Of a stretch of DNA of 64,000 nt, positions 35,438 to 43,819 are shown piece by piece (position 1 is the first letter of the stretch; each line of letters starts with the position of its first letter). Below the pieces are notes generated by a model, which had not been told where the DNA came from, did not search any database, and saw only the letters and a program-made list of their open reading frames with translations. The DNA is from Lysinibacillus parviboronicapiens (lineage in GTDB: Bacteria; Bacillota; Bacilli; Bacillales_A; Planococcaceae), in assembly GCF_003049575.1 (NCBI RefSeq), contig NZ_PYWI01000014.1:48221-112220 (forward strand), read 5' to 3'. A program made the translations under genes and the position numbers.

Positions 35438-35824
35438 TTAGGAAAATGAATACTTTTGTGAGATATCACTAAATATTTGTTGTAATTGATGTTGCTCCAG
35501 CCCCAAAACATAGGCTTCTACTATTACTTGCTCAAGTTCGATTGAAATTTGTTGTAAATCACTGTCGTTTAAAGGTGATGAATGCGGATTGATAATGAAC
35601 ACTTTTGAGTGAGGCTTTCTTATTATTAGCCCCTTTAATTGTAGTTCTTTATAGCTTTTATGCACAGTATGGAGATTGAGCTTTGTTTGCAACGCCATAG
35701 CACGGATAGAAGGCATTGCCTCACCATACTTCAAATTACCTTTAGCGATTTCTACAATCAGTTGCTGAACTAACTGTTTATAAAGAGGAACTGGACTATT
35801 TGTATGCAGGGATATCTCTTTTAT
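35438..35824 (-). CDS. GntR family regulator, YtrA type, apparent ATA start
   Basis: The frame contains the full YtrA N-terminus: VPLYKQLVQQLIVEIAKGNL, GEAMPSIRAMALQTKLNLHT and VHKSYKELQLKGLI. No ATG, GTG or TTG precedes this region after the upstream stop at 35830; the only codon at a normal distance from GAGGAAGTG is ATA at 35824, giving 128 residues, the YtrA length. A TTG at 35734 would delete the first helix of the winged domain. The gene directly follows the permease, as ytrA-like regulators accompany ABC transporters they repress. Confidence 0.78.
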   Translation of the reverse strand: MKEISLHTNSPVPLYKQLVQQLIVEIAKGNLKYGEAMPSIRAMALQTKLNLHTVHKSYKELQLKGLIIRKPHSKVFIINPHSSPLNDSDLQQISIELEQVIVEAYVLGLEQHQLQQIFSDISQKYSFS

Positions 35825-35827
35825 TTT

Positions 35828-37426
35828 TCACACTTCCTCACGTTTTGTCAAATAACTATGATATTTTCCTACACTAGACAATAAAATCACCATGCTTCCT
35901 ATTGCTAAAATGCCCATTGTACTTGTGGCCACCCACTGTGAAGCACCCATAGAAAGTAGCGTAAAATGGATGATTAAAATAAATAACAGCAACGGAAAGC
36001 CATAAAGTAGACTAATTAGAACGTTAGGATTTGTTTTCACAGCCTCGGATGGATTTTTCCAATTTAGTAACGGATGTCGCATATCATAAATTGGCGTTAA
36101 TAAATTGTAATTGATAATGAACAACAAAGTAATGCTCAGATAAAAAATGTCTAAAGTATTGATGCCACGAAATAATAGATAAATGCCATAACTACATAGC
36201 ACCGCTAGAGCACTAATGAATGAAGAGATTGTGACTTTGGCGAAAAATACTTTTCTTCGATCTAACGGTAGCGCAATACACGTTGTAAAATGTACCCCTT
36301 CTCTTGAATAGGGCGTTCCACTTATATTATTTACACAGCTTACACATACAATCATGTAAGCAAAGATGGGAATATCATTACTTAGGTTTAGTGGCACCCC
36401 ACTCCAATTAAATTGAATAAGAATTAGATATATACCTGTAAAGATGGGGGATAATAGCAAGCCTAGCACTACTTGCATCATAAAATATGGTTCTGATTGA
36501 ATAACCCAATATTCACGTTGCAAATAAAAACCCCAACTTGTTTTTGCATGAAACAACCTCGCTTTAGGTTTATGTTCCACACAGTTTACGAGGAAAGCAT
36601 TATTATGGTAACTGCTCGTTAAATTCTTTACACTGGCTATAAATAAAAGAATACAAATACTTAGTAAGAGCAAGTAATAACTAACGCTATTTTCCATTGT
36701 ATAAGGCATTATTATCATCTTGAAGAATAACTGTTGTGTGGCAAAGCTATACCCTATGTCCAAGAAATCTACAAATGAAGTGGCTAGCGTTGACAGTGTT
36801 GAAATATTTAAGTTCTTAATTAACATTGTCATCTCCTCATACTTATCGCTTATAAAGTACACGAAGGGAGCTAAGCCAATTAGTAACACAATGCTAAGCC
36901 TTATAGATAAATATATTACTGCATGAGAAAATTTGCGTTGCAAACGACTTAGGATGGATAGTACAAACAACAGGGATAGCGCTACAAAGATATTCAGCAA
37001 AGGTAAAAACGTTAAAAAAGTAACAGCTACAGTCCATTTAAAATTTATCAGTACTATTATAATAGTTGGAATGTGAAGAATACTCCCTACTATCAACGGT
37101 AATGCTAGACCACTTATTAGTTTAGCTCTGACGATTTCTTTAGGTGATAGTGGTAGACTTGCTAGTATCATAAAGTCACGCTGGCTATATACAATCGAAA
37201 TTGCAAAATATGCTGTTAATATATAGAGAACCACGTTGGATAGCACAACATGATAAAATAAGTACTCCTCTGCAGTTCCCCAAAAATAAATCATGACATT
37301 AAGCCCTAAATACTGTACTGCTAAATAACATATAGCAAGAACTAATATTACTTGAAGCATCGGTTGCTGTGGCCTTGTATATGCAGATGTCAAAAAGATT
37401 TTTACGAGCTGAAAATTAAGCTTCAT
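35828..37426 (-). CDS. ABC transporter permease (large ABC-2-like membrane protein)
   Basis: A 532-residue protein with about 12 hydrophobic segments in two groups separated by a cytosolic loop containing LQREYWVIQSEPYFMMQ. Near the start, YSQRDFMILASLPLSPKEIVRAK resembles the coupling segment of bacterial export permeases. It overlaps the ATPase stop by 11 bases and is the membrane partner of the ATPase at 37416. The exported substrate is unknown. Confidence 0.75.
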   Translation of the reverse strand: MKLNFQLVKIFLTSAYTRPQQPMLQVILVLAICYLAVQYLGLNVMIYFWGTAEEYLFYHVVLSNVVLYILTAYFAISIVYSQRDFMILASLPLSPKEIVRAKLISGLALPLIVGSILHIPTIIIVLINFKWTVAVTFLTFLPLLNIFVALSLLFVLSILSRLQRKFSHAVIYLSIRLSIVLLIGLAPFVYFISDKYEEMTMLIKNLNISTLSTLATSFVDFLDIGYSFATQQLFFKMIIMPYTMENSVSYYLLLLSICILLFIASVKNLTSSYHNNAFLVNCVEHKPKARLFHAKTSWGFYLQREYWVIQSEPYFMMQVVLGLLLSPIFTGIYLILIQFNWSGVPLNLSNDIPIFAYMIVCVSCVNNISGTPYSREGVHFTTCIALPLDRRKVFFAKVTISSFISALAVLCSYGIYLLFRGINTLDIFYLSITLLFIINYNLLTPIYDMRHPLLNWKNPSEAVKTNPNVLISLLYGFPLLLFILIIHFTLLSMGASQWVATSTMGILAIGSMVILLSSVGKYHSYLTKREEV

Positions 37427-38123
37427 AGGCTTGCTTCTCCATGAAAACCATTTCTAAGTTTCCTTCTTGCAATAGCTTCTCTAGAGACTCATGCAATACA
37501 ATTTCGCCATCTTTTAACAGGGCGATCGATTTGCAGATTTTTTCGGCAACATCTAATAAATGTGTAGAGAAAAGTACGGTTCCTCCACCTTCTATGTATT
37601 CTTTCATACAATTTTTAAATGCTACTACAGCAAGCGGATCTAAACCGTTCAAGGGCTCATCCATAATGAGTACTGGCGGACTAATCGTATAAGCCGTAAT
37701 GAGCGCCATTTTATGAAGCATTCCATAAGAATACGTCCCCATTGGTTTATAGATACTATTCTCCATACCAAATGCCTTTATCAAGTTATCTAGCTTTCCT
37801 TTGTCCTCTACTTCATATAATGTTAAAACATACTTTATCCAGTCATATGCAGAAATATTGTTAAACACTTGAATAGTATCTGGGATAAAATAAAACTGTT
37901 TTTTATATTTAACATCATGAGATTTAGGAATATCATTAATAACTATAGCTCCATCGTCATGTCTTTCTAAACCGGTAATACAATGTAGTGTTGTTGTTTT
38001 ACCTGCCCCATTTGCTCCAACAAACCCTAAAACTTCACCTTGTTGAAGCTGTAATTCTACGCCTTTTAGCACTTCATGTTGTCCATACTTTTTCTTTAGA
38101 TTACGTATAGTTAACACGCTCAC
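37416..38123 (-). CDS. ABC transporter ATPase
   Basis: A 235-residue ATPase: Walker A GANGAGKTT, a degenerate signature YSYGMLHKM in place of LSGGQ, Walker B VLIMDEPLNGLD and H-loop STHLLD. The family is the ABC-2 export type (CcmA). It pairs with the permease encoded next and the YtrA-type regulator, forming a GntR-controlled exporter comparable to ytr operons. Confidence 0.87.
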   Translation of the reverse strand: MSVLTIRNLKKKYGQHEVLKGVELQLQQGEVLGFVGANGAGKTTTLHCITGLERHDDGAIVINDIPKSHDVKYKKQFYFIPDTIQVFNNISAYDWIKYVLTLYEVEDKGKLDNLIKAFGMENSIYKPMGTYSYGMLHKMALITAYTISPPVLIMDEPLNGLDPLAVVAFKNCMKEYIEGGGTVLFSTHLLDVAEKICKSIALLKDGEIVLHESLEKLLQEGNLEMVFMEKQAYEA

Positions 38124-38135
38124 ACCTACTATCTA

Positions 38136-38915
38136 TCAAAATTTCTTTTTCGCTATCCAATAATGCATCGTCAATGTCATGCCTAAAATAACAAGAAATG
38201 TAACTAGTAAATTAAGTTCCCACCAAGCACCAACACTGCCTGTAATTAGAACACTCGATGCACGCAAACTAAAACCAGCTGGATTAAATATATCCAAGAC
38301 GGGATGTAGCCCAGCAATCAAACGACAAAGTAATAACATGACAATACTTACTAATGCAATAACAGCAGGGCTATTAAAGAATGTACTTAACATCGTTACG
38401 AATGTAATGATAAATAACAACCATAGACAGTACAGTGCAAATGCTAAAATTACCTGAGAAATGGGTACAGGAGAAAATAAAAACACTGTATAGCCATATG
38501 ACGCTATATAGCCAATGGCCAAACTAAAAACCGCCAACAAATAATGTGTTGCTATTTTACTGCCTAGATAACTTGAAATAGACACGGGTCTTGTCAAAAT
38601 AAATGCCAACATGCCATTGGCTTTTTCTGCTTGAATAACACTCATAGCTGCAACGATAATGATAATAATGCCCAACTGGTCAAACTGTGAATTTAATGTC
38701 GAAGCTAGTACTTCTTGCCCCTCGGGTTTTGCCATTGTTGGATCAATCATAATCCCTTCCACTCCACCAAGTGACTTTAAAATCATCGGCAGATAATACA
38801 TCATGATTGGTTGCGTAAGACCTAGTAACATAAAAACAATAGGTAACCACAGTATTTTATATTCTTTCACCATTTGACTGAACTCTTTTTTACTTAATAC
38901 TGCAAAAGTATTCAT
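38136..38915 (-). CDS. yxlG: ABC-2 type permease, YxlG-like
   Basis: A 259-residue membrane protein with six hydrophobic segments and a large external loop after the first. VIQAEKANGMLAFILTRPVS and SYLGSKIATHYLL match the NosY/YxlG permeases. It overlaps the ATPase gene by four bases and follows the YxlF and YxlE homologues, the same order as yxlEFG in B. subtilis. The SigY factor gene that heads that operon in B. subtilis is absent. Confidence 0.75.
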   Translation of the reverse strand: MNTFAVLSKKEFSQMVKEYKILWLPIVFMLLGLTQPIMMYYLPMILKSLGGVEGIMIDPTMAKPEGQEVLASTLNSQFDQLGIIIIIVAAMSVIQAEKANGMLAFILTRPVSISSYLGSKIATHYLLAVFSLAIGYIASYGYTVFLFSPVPISQVILAFALYCLWLLFIITFVTMLSTFFNSPAVIALVSIVMLLLCRLIAGLHPVLDIFNPAGFSLRASSVLITGSVGAWWELNLLVTFLVILGMTLTMHYWIAKKKF

Positions 38916-39820
38916 ACATCCACCACCAATGTTAAAAATGTATCTTCTAAACTCTCTTTAACGCCTATTTCAAACTTTGTAAAAGCTATTTTTTGATCTA
39001 TAGCATTTTGTAATAATCGATAGGCATCCACTTGCACTTGCTCGACATGAATTTTAAAGCCCTCTTCGTAGTTTTCAACTTTCTTTACATAAGGTAATTG
39101 CGCCACTTTTTCGAGCCAGTCGACATCATCTTTTTGTAGCACTAGATAAATAGCTGATTCTTGATTTCGATGAAGCAACTGCTCTTTTGTAGCGTCTTCA
39201 ATTTTCTGTCCATCTTTGATGACAACAAAACGTTCACAGATTTCTTCAGCATCTCCCAAGATATGTGTAGACAACAAAATCGTCGTTTCACTTTTTATCT
39301 CCTTGAGTAAATTCAACACTTCTCTTCGTCCTATTGGATCTAAGGCAGATACGGGTTCATCCATGATAATCAAGGTAGGCTTATGGAGCAACGCTTGTGC
39401 AATACCTAAACGCTGCTTCATGCCCCCTGAAAATGCACCAACTTTTGACTGTGCTTCTTTCGATAGCCCCACCTTTGTTAAGATTAGCGGAATATCTTTG
39501 TGCAATTGGTTTTTCGAAATACCGGACAGCGTTCCCATAAATAGTAATGTGTCATAGGCTGTCATCCAAGAGTAGAAATTGGGGTATTGAGGCAAATAGC
39601 CAATTTGATTTTTCTTCTTAGATATATTTTGTCCATCAAGAACAATACTCCCCTCATCCGCATAGAGAATATCTGCAATAATTTGAATTAACGTCGACTT
39701 CCCTGCCCCATTTGGTCCGATTAATCCTACACACTCATTCTCTTCAATGACCATCGAAAAATGATTGACAGCCGTTTTATGCTTAAACTTTTTTGTTACA
39801 TTATTGATTTCTAAGCGCAC
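38912..39820 (-). CDS. yxlF: ABC ATPase, YxlF-like
   Basis: A 302-residue ATPase with Walker A GPNGAGKST, QIGYLPQYPNFYSWM, signature FSGGMKQRLGIAQAL, Walker B LIIMDEPVSALDPIGR and H-loop STHILGDAEEICER. The C-terminal 80 residues are an extra domain common in export ATPases. It overlaps yxlE-like by 20 bases and yxlG-like by 4, so the three are translationally linked. Confidence 0.85.
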   Translation of the reverse strand: MRLEINNVTKKFKHKTAVNHFSMVIEENECVGLIGPNGAGKSTLIQIIADILYADEGSIVLDGQNISKKKNQIGYLPQYPNFYSWMTAYDTLLFMGTLSGISKNQLHKDIPLILTKVGLSKEAQSKVGAFSGGMKQRLGIAQALLHKPTLIIMDEPVSALDPIGRREVLNLLKEIKSETTILLSTHILGDAEEICERFVVIKDGQKIEDATKEQLLHRNQESAIYLVLQKDDVDWLEKVAQLPYVKKVENYEEGFKIHVEQVQVDAYRLLQNAIDQKIAFTKFEIGVKESLEDTFLTLVVDV

Positions 39821-40055
39821 GTTCGTTTACATCCTTTCTGCCAATCGTAAAATATAAAATCGGTCCAATTGTATTAAATAACACAATCACAATCGTCCAC
39901 ATAAGTACGTTTTCTCTTACTTTTCGATAACGATATAAATCAATTAGAGCAATCAAAATCAATAAAAATCCAACAAGTAAAAACGGAATCAAGATGGGTA
40001 GAATACTTGCCCAATCAATATGACTTAATTCATCGAAACCATAGTGTAACTTCAT
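39801..40055 (-). CDS. yxlE: PLDc_N domain small membrane protein, YxlE-like
   Basis: An 84-residue protein with two membrane helices and the ending VLFNTIGPILYFTIGRKD, the phospholipase-D N-terminal-type motif found in YxlE. In B. subtilis YxlE restrains SigY; here it accompanies the ABC genes without that factor. GAGGTG precedes the ATG. A perfect palindrome at 40074 lies just upstream. Confidence 0.8.
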   Translation of the reverse strand: MKLHYGFDELSHIDWASILPILIPFLLVGFLLILIALIDLYRYRKVRENVLMWTIVIVLFNTIGPILYFTIGRKDVNERALRNQ

Positions 40056-40073
40056 AGCTGTTCACCTCATTCA

Positions 40074-40095
40074 TTATCATTATCAATAATGATAA
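40074..40095. promoter_or_regulatory. Perfect 22-bp palindrome upstream of the yxlE-like operon
   Basis: TTATCATTAT-CA-ATAATGATAA has 10-bp perfect arms and lies between divergent genes, 18 bases from the yxlE start. It resembles a Fur box (GATAATGATAATC type) and could instead be the site of the divergent HTH regulator. Confidence 0.6.
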
Positions 40096-40241
40096 CAAAA
40101 GACCTTACCAATTGCATTACTTTTTTACACTATACATTTGAATTAATTTATATTATATTTTTTGATAACATTCGCAACTTATATAATTAAGTTGTTTTTT
40201 TCTTATTTACACAGCGTTCAAGCTTAATGGAGGAGTTAAAT

Positions 40242-40781
40242 ATGCGGAATAAAGCAGAAGTTTTAATGCATCCTGTGAGAATGAAAATCTTACAGGCACT
40301 TATGCAAAACAAAGAAGATGGCTTAAGTACATTAGAGATGAATAAAGTGATTAAAGATGTTCCACAGGCGACCTTATACCGACATATTCAGATTTTAACA
40401 GATGAAAGTATTATTAAGATTGTCAAGGAACGAAAAGTGCGTTCAGTCGTTGAGAAATTTTATGCATTAAATGAGGATGCAGCACGACTAAATCCGGAGG
40501 ACTGGCAGCATCTATCCCAAGAACAAAAGCTAAACTATATTTCCTACTATCAATTAGTCTTACTAACGCAATACCAACATTATTTAACCTCAATTGCGGA
40601 AACACAACATGTTGAAGATACCGCGACATTTTCATTTGTAGATTTAACTTTATCAAGCGAGCAATTTATGCTTTTTCAACAAGACCTCAATAATTTAATG
40701 ACTAAATATTATAAAATGGGCACGTTAAATGAGCAGACAGAAACAAAAACCATTGCTTTCAACATTATTCCGAAGCCATAG
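40242..40781 (+). CDS. Winged-helix (ArsR-like) transcriptional regulator
   Basis: Start at ATG 40242 after GGAGGAG; 179 residues. The N-terminal winged helix reads AEVLMHPVRMKILQALM, LSTLEMNKVIKDVPQATLYR and HIQILTDESIIKIV. The rest is a helical domain with a Tyr/Gln-rich region and ends in FNIIPKP. It is divergent from the YxlEFG-like operon and likely represses it, possibly through the palindrome at 40074. Confidence 0.82.
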   Translation: MRNKAEVLMHPVRMKILQALMQNKEDGLSTLEMNKVIKDVPQATLYRHIQILTDESIIKIVKERKVRSVVEKFYALNEDAARLNPEDWQHLSQEQKLNYISYYQLVLLTQYQHYLTSIAETQHVEDTATFSFVDLTLSSEQFMLFQQDLNNLMTKYYKMGTLNEQTETKTIAFNIIPKP

Positions 40782-40866
40782 CTTTCAATTGACCTAAAAA
40801 AAATATTACAATAGTAAAGTACTTTTTAGAGAAATAACTTATCGGGAAAAGAAATGGAGAAGATTT

Positions 40867-41727
40867 ATGAAAAAAGGAAAGTTAGTACAAAACATTCGTA
40901 AAATTATTATGATTGTCATTGGTGCAGTCATTGCAGCTTACGGGCTAGAGGCCGTGTTAATCCCCAATAATGTCATCGACGGTGGTGTCACAGGGCTTAG
41001 TATTATGGGCGCGCATCTATTTGGGATACCGTTAGGCGTATTACTCTTTGTCTTGAATATTCCCTTTGTATATTTAGGCTATAAACAGGTCGGGAAAACA
41101 TTTGCCCTAATGAGTATTGTCGGCATTGCGGCGTTATCCATTTCAACAGTCCTTTTACATGATGTGAAGACGATTTTAGGGCCTGATGATTCCTTATTAA
41201 TCGTATTAGCTGGTGGTATTTTGCTTGGTGTCGGGATTGGAATTGTTTTACGGAATGGCGGGGCTTTAGATGGCTCTGAGGTTTTAGCCGTTTTACTATC
41301 GCGTAAAATTCCATTTTCAGTCGGCGATATTATTTTATTTATTAATGCCTTTATTTTTATTGGCGCTAGTTTTATTTTCGGACTTGAAAGTGCCTTATAC
41401 TCAGCTTTAACGTACTACATTGCAAAAAATGTGATTGATATTATTCAAGTTGGTTTAGAAAAATCGAAATCTGTTCGTGTTGTAAGTTCAAAATCAGAGG
41501 AAATTGGAGACGCTATTCAATCCCGCTTAGGACGCGGCGTTACCTATACACAAGGACGAGGCGGTTTTTCGAACGAATCTACAGAAATTTTAAACTGTGT
41601 CATTAACCGTATGGAAGAAAATAAACTTGTATCGATTATTAAAGATATCGATGAAGGGGCTTTTGTCGTCATTTCAGACGTTTCAGAGGTTCGCGGCGGT
41701 AACTTTAAAAAACGCGATATTCATTAG
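40867..41727 (+). CDS. YitT family membrane protein (second copy)
   Basis: A 286-residue protein with the same plan as the one at 2590: membrane half with NNVIDGGVTGLSIMGAHLFG and GGALDGSEVLAVLLSRK, then cytosolic DUF2179 with LGRGVTYTQGRGGFSN. GGAGAAG precedes the ATG. Sequence divergence from the first copy shows an old duplication. A terminator follows. Confidence 0.9.
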   Translation: MKKGKLVQNIRKIIMIVIGAVIAAYGLEAVLIPNNVIDGGVTGLSIMGAHLFGIPLGVLLFVLNIPFVYLGYKQVGKTFALMSIVGIAALSISTVLLHDVKTILGPDDSLLIVLAGGILLGVGIGIVLRNGGALDGSEVLAVLLSRKIPFSVGDIILFINAFIFIGASFIFGLESALYSALTYYIAKNVIDIIQVGLEKSKSVRVVSSKSEEIGDAIQSRLGRGVTYTQGRGGFSNESTEILNCVINRMEENKLVSIIKDIDEGAFVVISDVSEVRGGNFKKRDIH

Positions 41728-41728
41728 T

Positions 41729-41774
41729 ACAACAAGTGAGCAGGTCCTCAATAACCTACTCACTTGTTTTTTGG
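41729..41774 (+). terminator. Terminator of the second yitT gene
   Basis: ACAAGTGAG-C-AGGT pairs with ACCT-A-CTCACTTGT, followed by TTTTTT. Confidence 0.85.
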
Positions 41775-41898
41775 TTTCACTACATCATTTTAAGCATCGA
41801 TGAGAATTAAACGATGGCTTAATTTATTAAGTTGCTCATTAGCTAGGCTGACACCATAGGTATTTTATTATTCACGTATAATTTTCAACTGTATTTTT

Positions 41899-42036
41899 TT
41901 ATATTTCATTCCGCTGATCCGTCAGCAAGCGCCCATTAAAACACTGCCGTTGCACCGATTAAAGCGTACGGATAGCTGCCTGTTGCACTAGCCAATATTC
42001 CTGCTAGTGAAGGACCGAGCTTCTGTCCTCAGGCAT
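41899..42036 (-). pseudogene. C-terminal remnant of an MFS transporter
   Basis: The minus strand reads GQKLGPSLAGILASATGSYP then YALIGATAVF, a stop, and WALADGSAE: the helix-loop-helix near the end of MFS proteins of the CynX type. About 40 codons survive with stop codons at both sides. Confidence 0.55.
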
Positions 42037-42045
42037 AACCCGTAG

Positions 42046-42304
42046 TTAGAAAACCTAAATTTGATGGCTATTGACTGGCAAACCTCCTAGAAATCGGAAA
42101 ATCATTTCTTGTACGTTGATATCCAAATAATCTCAACCCTTTCACTTGATGTCAGACTTTATTATTAATAGTTTCGTGTTGTTTGTAAATATCGTTTACA
42201 ATGCATTAAACAAATGTTTACATACACTATACAATTAATCCAAAGAAACGACATATTCGCTATAAAATAGATAAAATAATTAATCCTACTAATAAAAAAG
42301 AAAC
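42046..42304. other. Intergenic region, nothing recognised
   Basis: AT-rich with no credible frame; part of the gene-poor stretch 41775-42732. Confidence 0.3.
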
Positions 42305-42349
42305 AAAAAAACATGAAAGAAACTATTCTATAGTCTTCCCATGTTTTTT
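42305..42349. terminator. Terminator-like hairpin in the gene-poor region
   Basis: AAAAAACATG pairs with CATGTTTTTT around a loop with further ACTA/TAGT pairing; U tracts occur on both strands. Confidence 0.6.
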
Positions 42350-42732
42350 AAAACCAAACTATAAATCAATATCGCTGTAAGAAATATTGATGGCCTGTCT
42401 AAACAACAAGTGCTAAAAATTTTCTCTCCATCCATTCCCCTTCATATTCCTGCTGATTAGAATTATATGCAAACTGTTTCTTGCTCGTCGAACTAACAAG
42501 AATTGTAAAACATAGCCAGTTCATTTCGCTAAATTTCTCAAAGGAAAGGGATTACAATAGGCTCTTTTGTTACGAATATGCTAATATTGAATACTAACTA
42601 AAACATATAAAGCATCACAGACTTAGTTATTTGATACTTACCTAATTTGAGCTTTCAAATTTATTTTGCAAATGACTAGTGCCATATAATCACCTTTTAT
42701 AAATCTATATTTTTAAAAAAGAGGAGAATGAA

Positions 42733-43041
42733 ATGGACTTATTTATTGCTAGTGATCGTCAACTGCCCATCCGTTATTATGTTAATGAAGCGATTTGGAT
42801 TCGTCGCGGTTGTTGCTATTTACCTCAATTAACTTTACCATTTTTTGTAGAGGTAGAAATTAAAAACAGCCTCAACTTACAAATAATCAATGAATATATT
42901 CAAGAATTTCAACGACAATACAAACAAACAGAAATTCAAATATTAATCAAGGACACAAATATATTAATAGAAATGTTAGAAACTCTTCCTCAAAAGATGC
43001 CATCAAATCCAAATCACCTTCTAAAAATTGAAAGACTATAG
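42733..43041 (+). CDS. Hypothetical protein (102 aa)
   Basis: AGAGGAGAATGAA precedes the ATG. The protein reads LFIASDRQLPIRYYVNEAIW, then a Cys-Cys pair, then FFVEVEIKNSLNLQIINEYI and an Ile/Glu-rich helix. I do not recognise the family. The composition (regular hydrophobic pattern, normal codons) supports a real gene. It is isolated between remnants. Confidence 0.6.
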   Translation: MDLFIASDRQLPIRYYVNEAIWIRRGCCYLPQLTLPFFVEVEIKNSLNLQIINEYIQEFQRQYKQTEIQILIKDTNILIEMLETLPQKMPSNPNHLLKIERL

Positions 43042-43066
43042 TAGGAGTCGGTACATCACCATTGCA

Positions 43067-43195
43067 TCATCTATCATTGCTGACTTCGTCTATATAACGA
43101 TACAGCGTTGACTTACTAATTCCCGCCTGATTCTTAATTTCGAGCAGTGTATACTGCTTGCTTTCATACATAGCAAACGCCTTTAGCAGATTTTG
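43067..43195 (-). pseudogene. C-terminal HTH remnant of a serine resolvase
   Basis: The minus strand encodes FAMYESKQYTLLEIKNQAGI and SKSTLYRYIDEVSND followed by a stop, the helix-turn-helix end of Hin/resolvase-type recombinases. The catalytic domain is missing. It abuts the truncated universal stress gene at about 43195. Confidence 0.65.
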
Positions 43196-43548
43196 ATAAA
43201 GCAAAAAGTGATTTTCTCCATGTTAGCTCGGCTGAAGGCTTAGCGTTAGAACGTCGTCGTAAATTAGCGCCCATAGAGCAAATACTCCAAGCCACTAACA
43301 TTTCCTACACAACAACTATCCTGAAAGGTTTGCCAGGTCCCGAAATTATCCGTTACGCAAATGAATCGAAGGTGGAATTAGTTGTCATTGGTAGTCGTGG
43401 ATTAAACCCGCTACAGAAAATGGTATTGGGCAGTGTTAGCCATAAGGTCATGAAAAGCGTGTATTGTCCTACTAGTGAAAACTACTTACGTAGATTGGTA
43501 GAAAAAGACAAAAGGTCTCGGGTTGCTAAGAATTCCGAGACCTTTTGA
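43177..43548 (+). pseudogene. Universal stress protein (UspA), N-terminally truncated
   Basis: The frame reads FLHVSSAEGLALERRRKLAP, GLPGPEIIRYANESKVELVV and IGSRGLNPLQKMVLGSVSHK, the ATP-loop half of the UspA fold. The first strand and helix (about 25 residues) are missing and there is no start codon after the stop at 43171. The 3' end is overlapped by a hairpin at 43511. It lost its head where the resolvase remnant begins. Confidence 0.75.
43511..43547 (+). terminator. Terminator overlapping the end of the usp remnant
   Basis: AAAGGTCTCGG pairs with CCGAGACCTTT; TTTTGATTT follows. Confidence 0.8.
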
Positions 43549-43819
43549 TTTGAGAACTATGGAAAAATGTATGACATCAACTTGCGCACTTTGTTAAGCA
43601 TGTGCATTCAGCCAGTTTTTGATATCACCTGCACAATATTCCCCGATTGCTCAACCTAGTTACGGGCATAGCTTGTTCCACGGACAAGGCAAATCAGCCT
43701 GCATCCTACTTGCGAGGTCTAGCTGACTCGTTCTTCAGCAGGTGTTAGTATTTACTGTAGATTTATACAACGGCTCTCCATGGACTACTATTTAGAAGAT
43801 TAGTTTAGCTCTTTACAGA

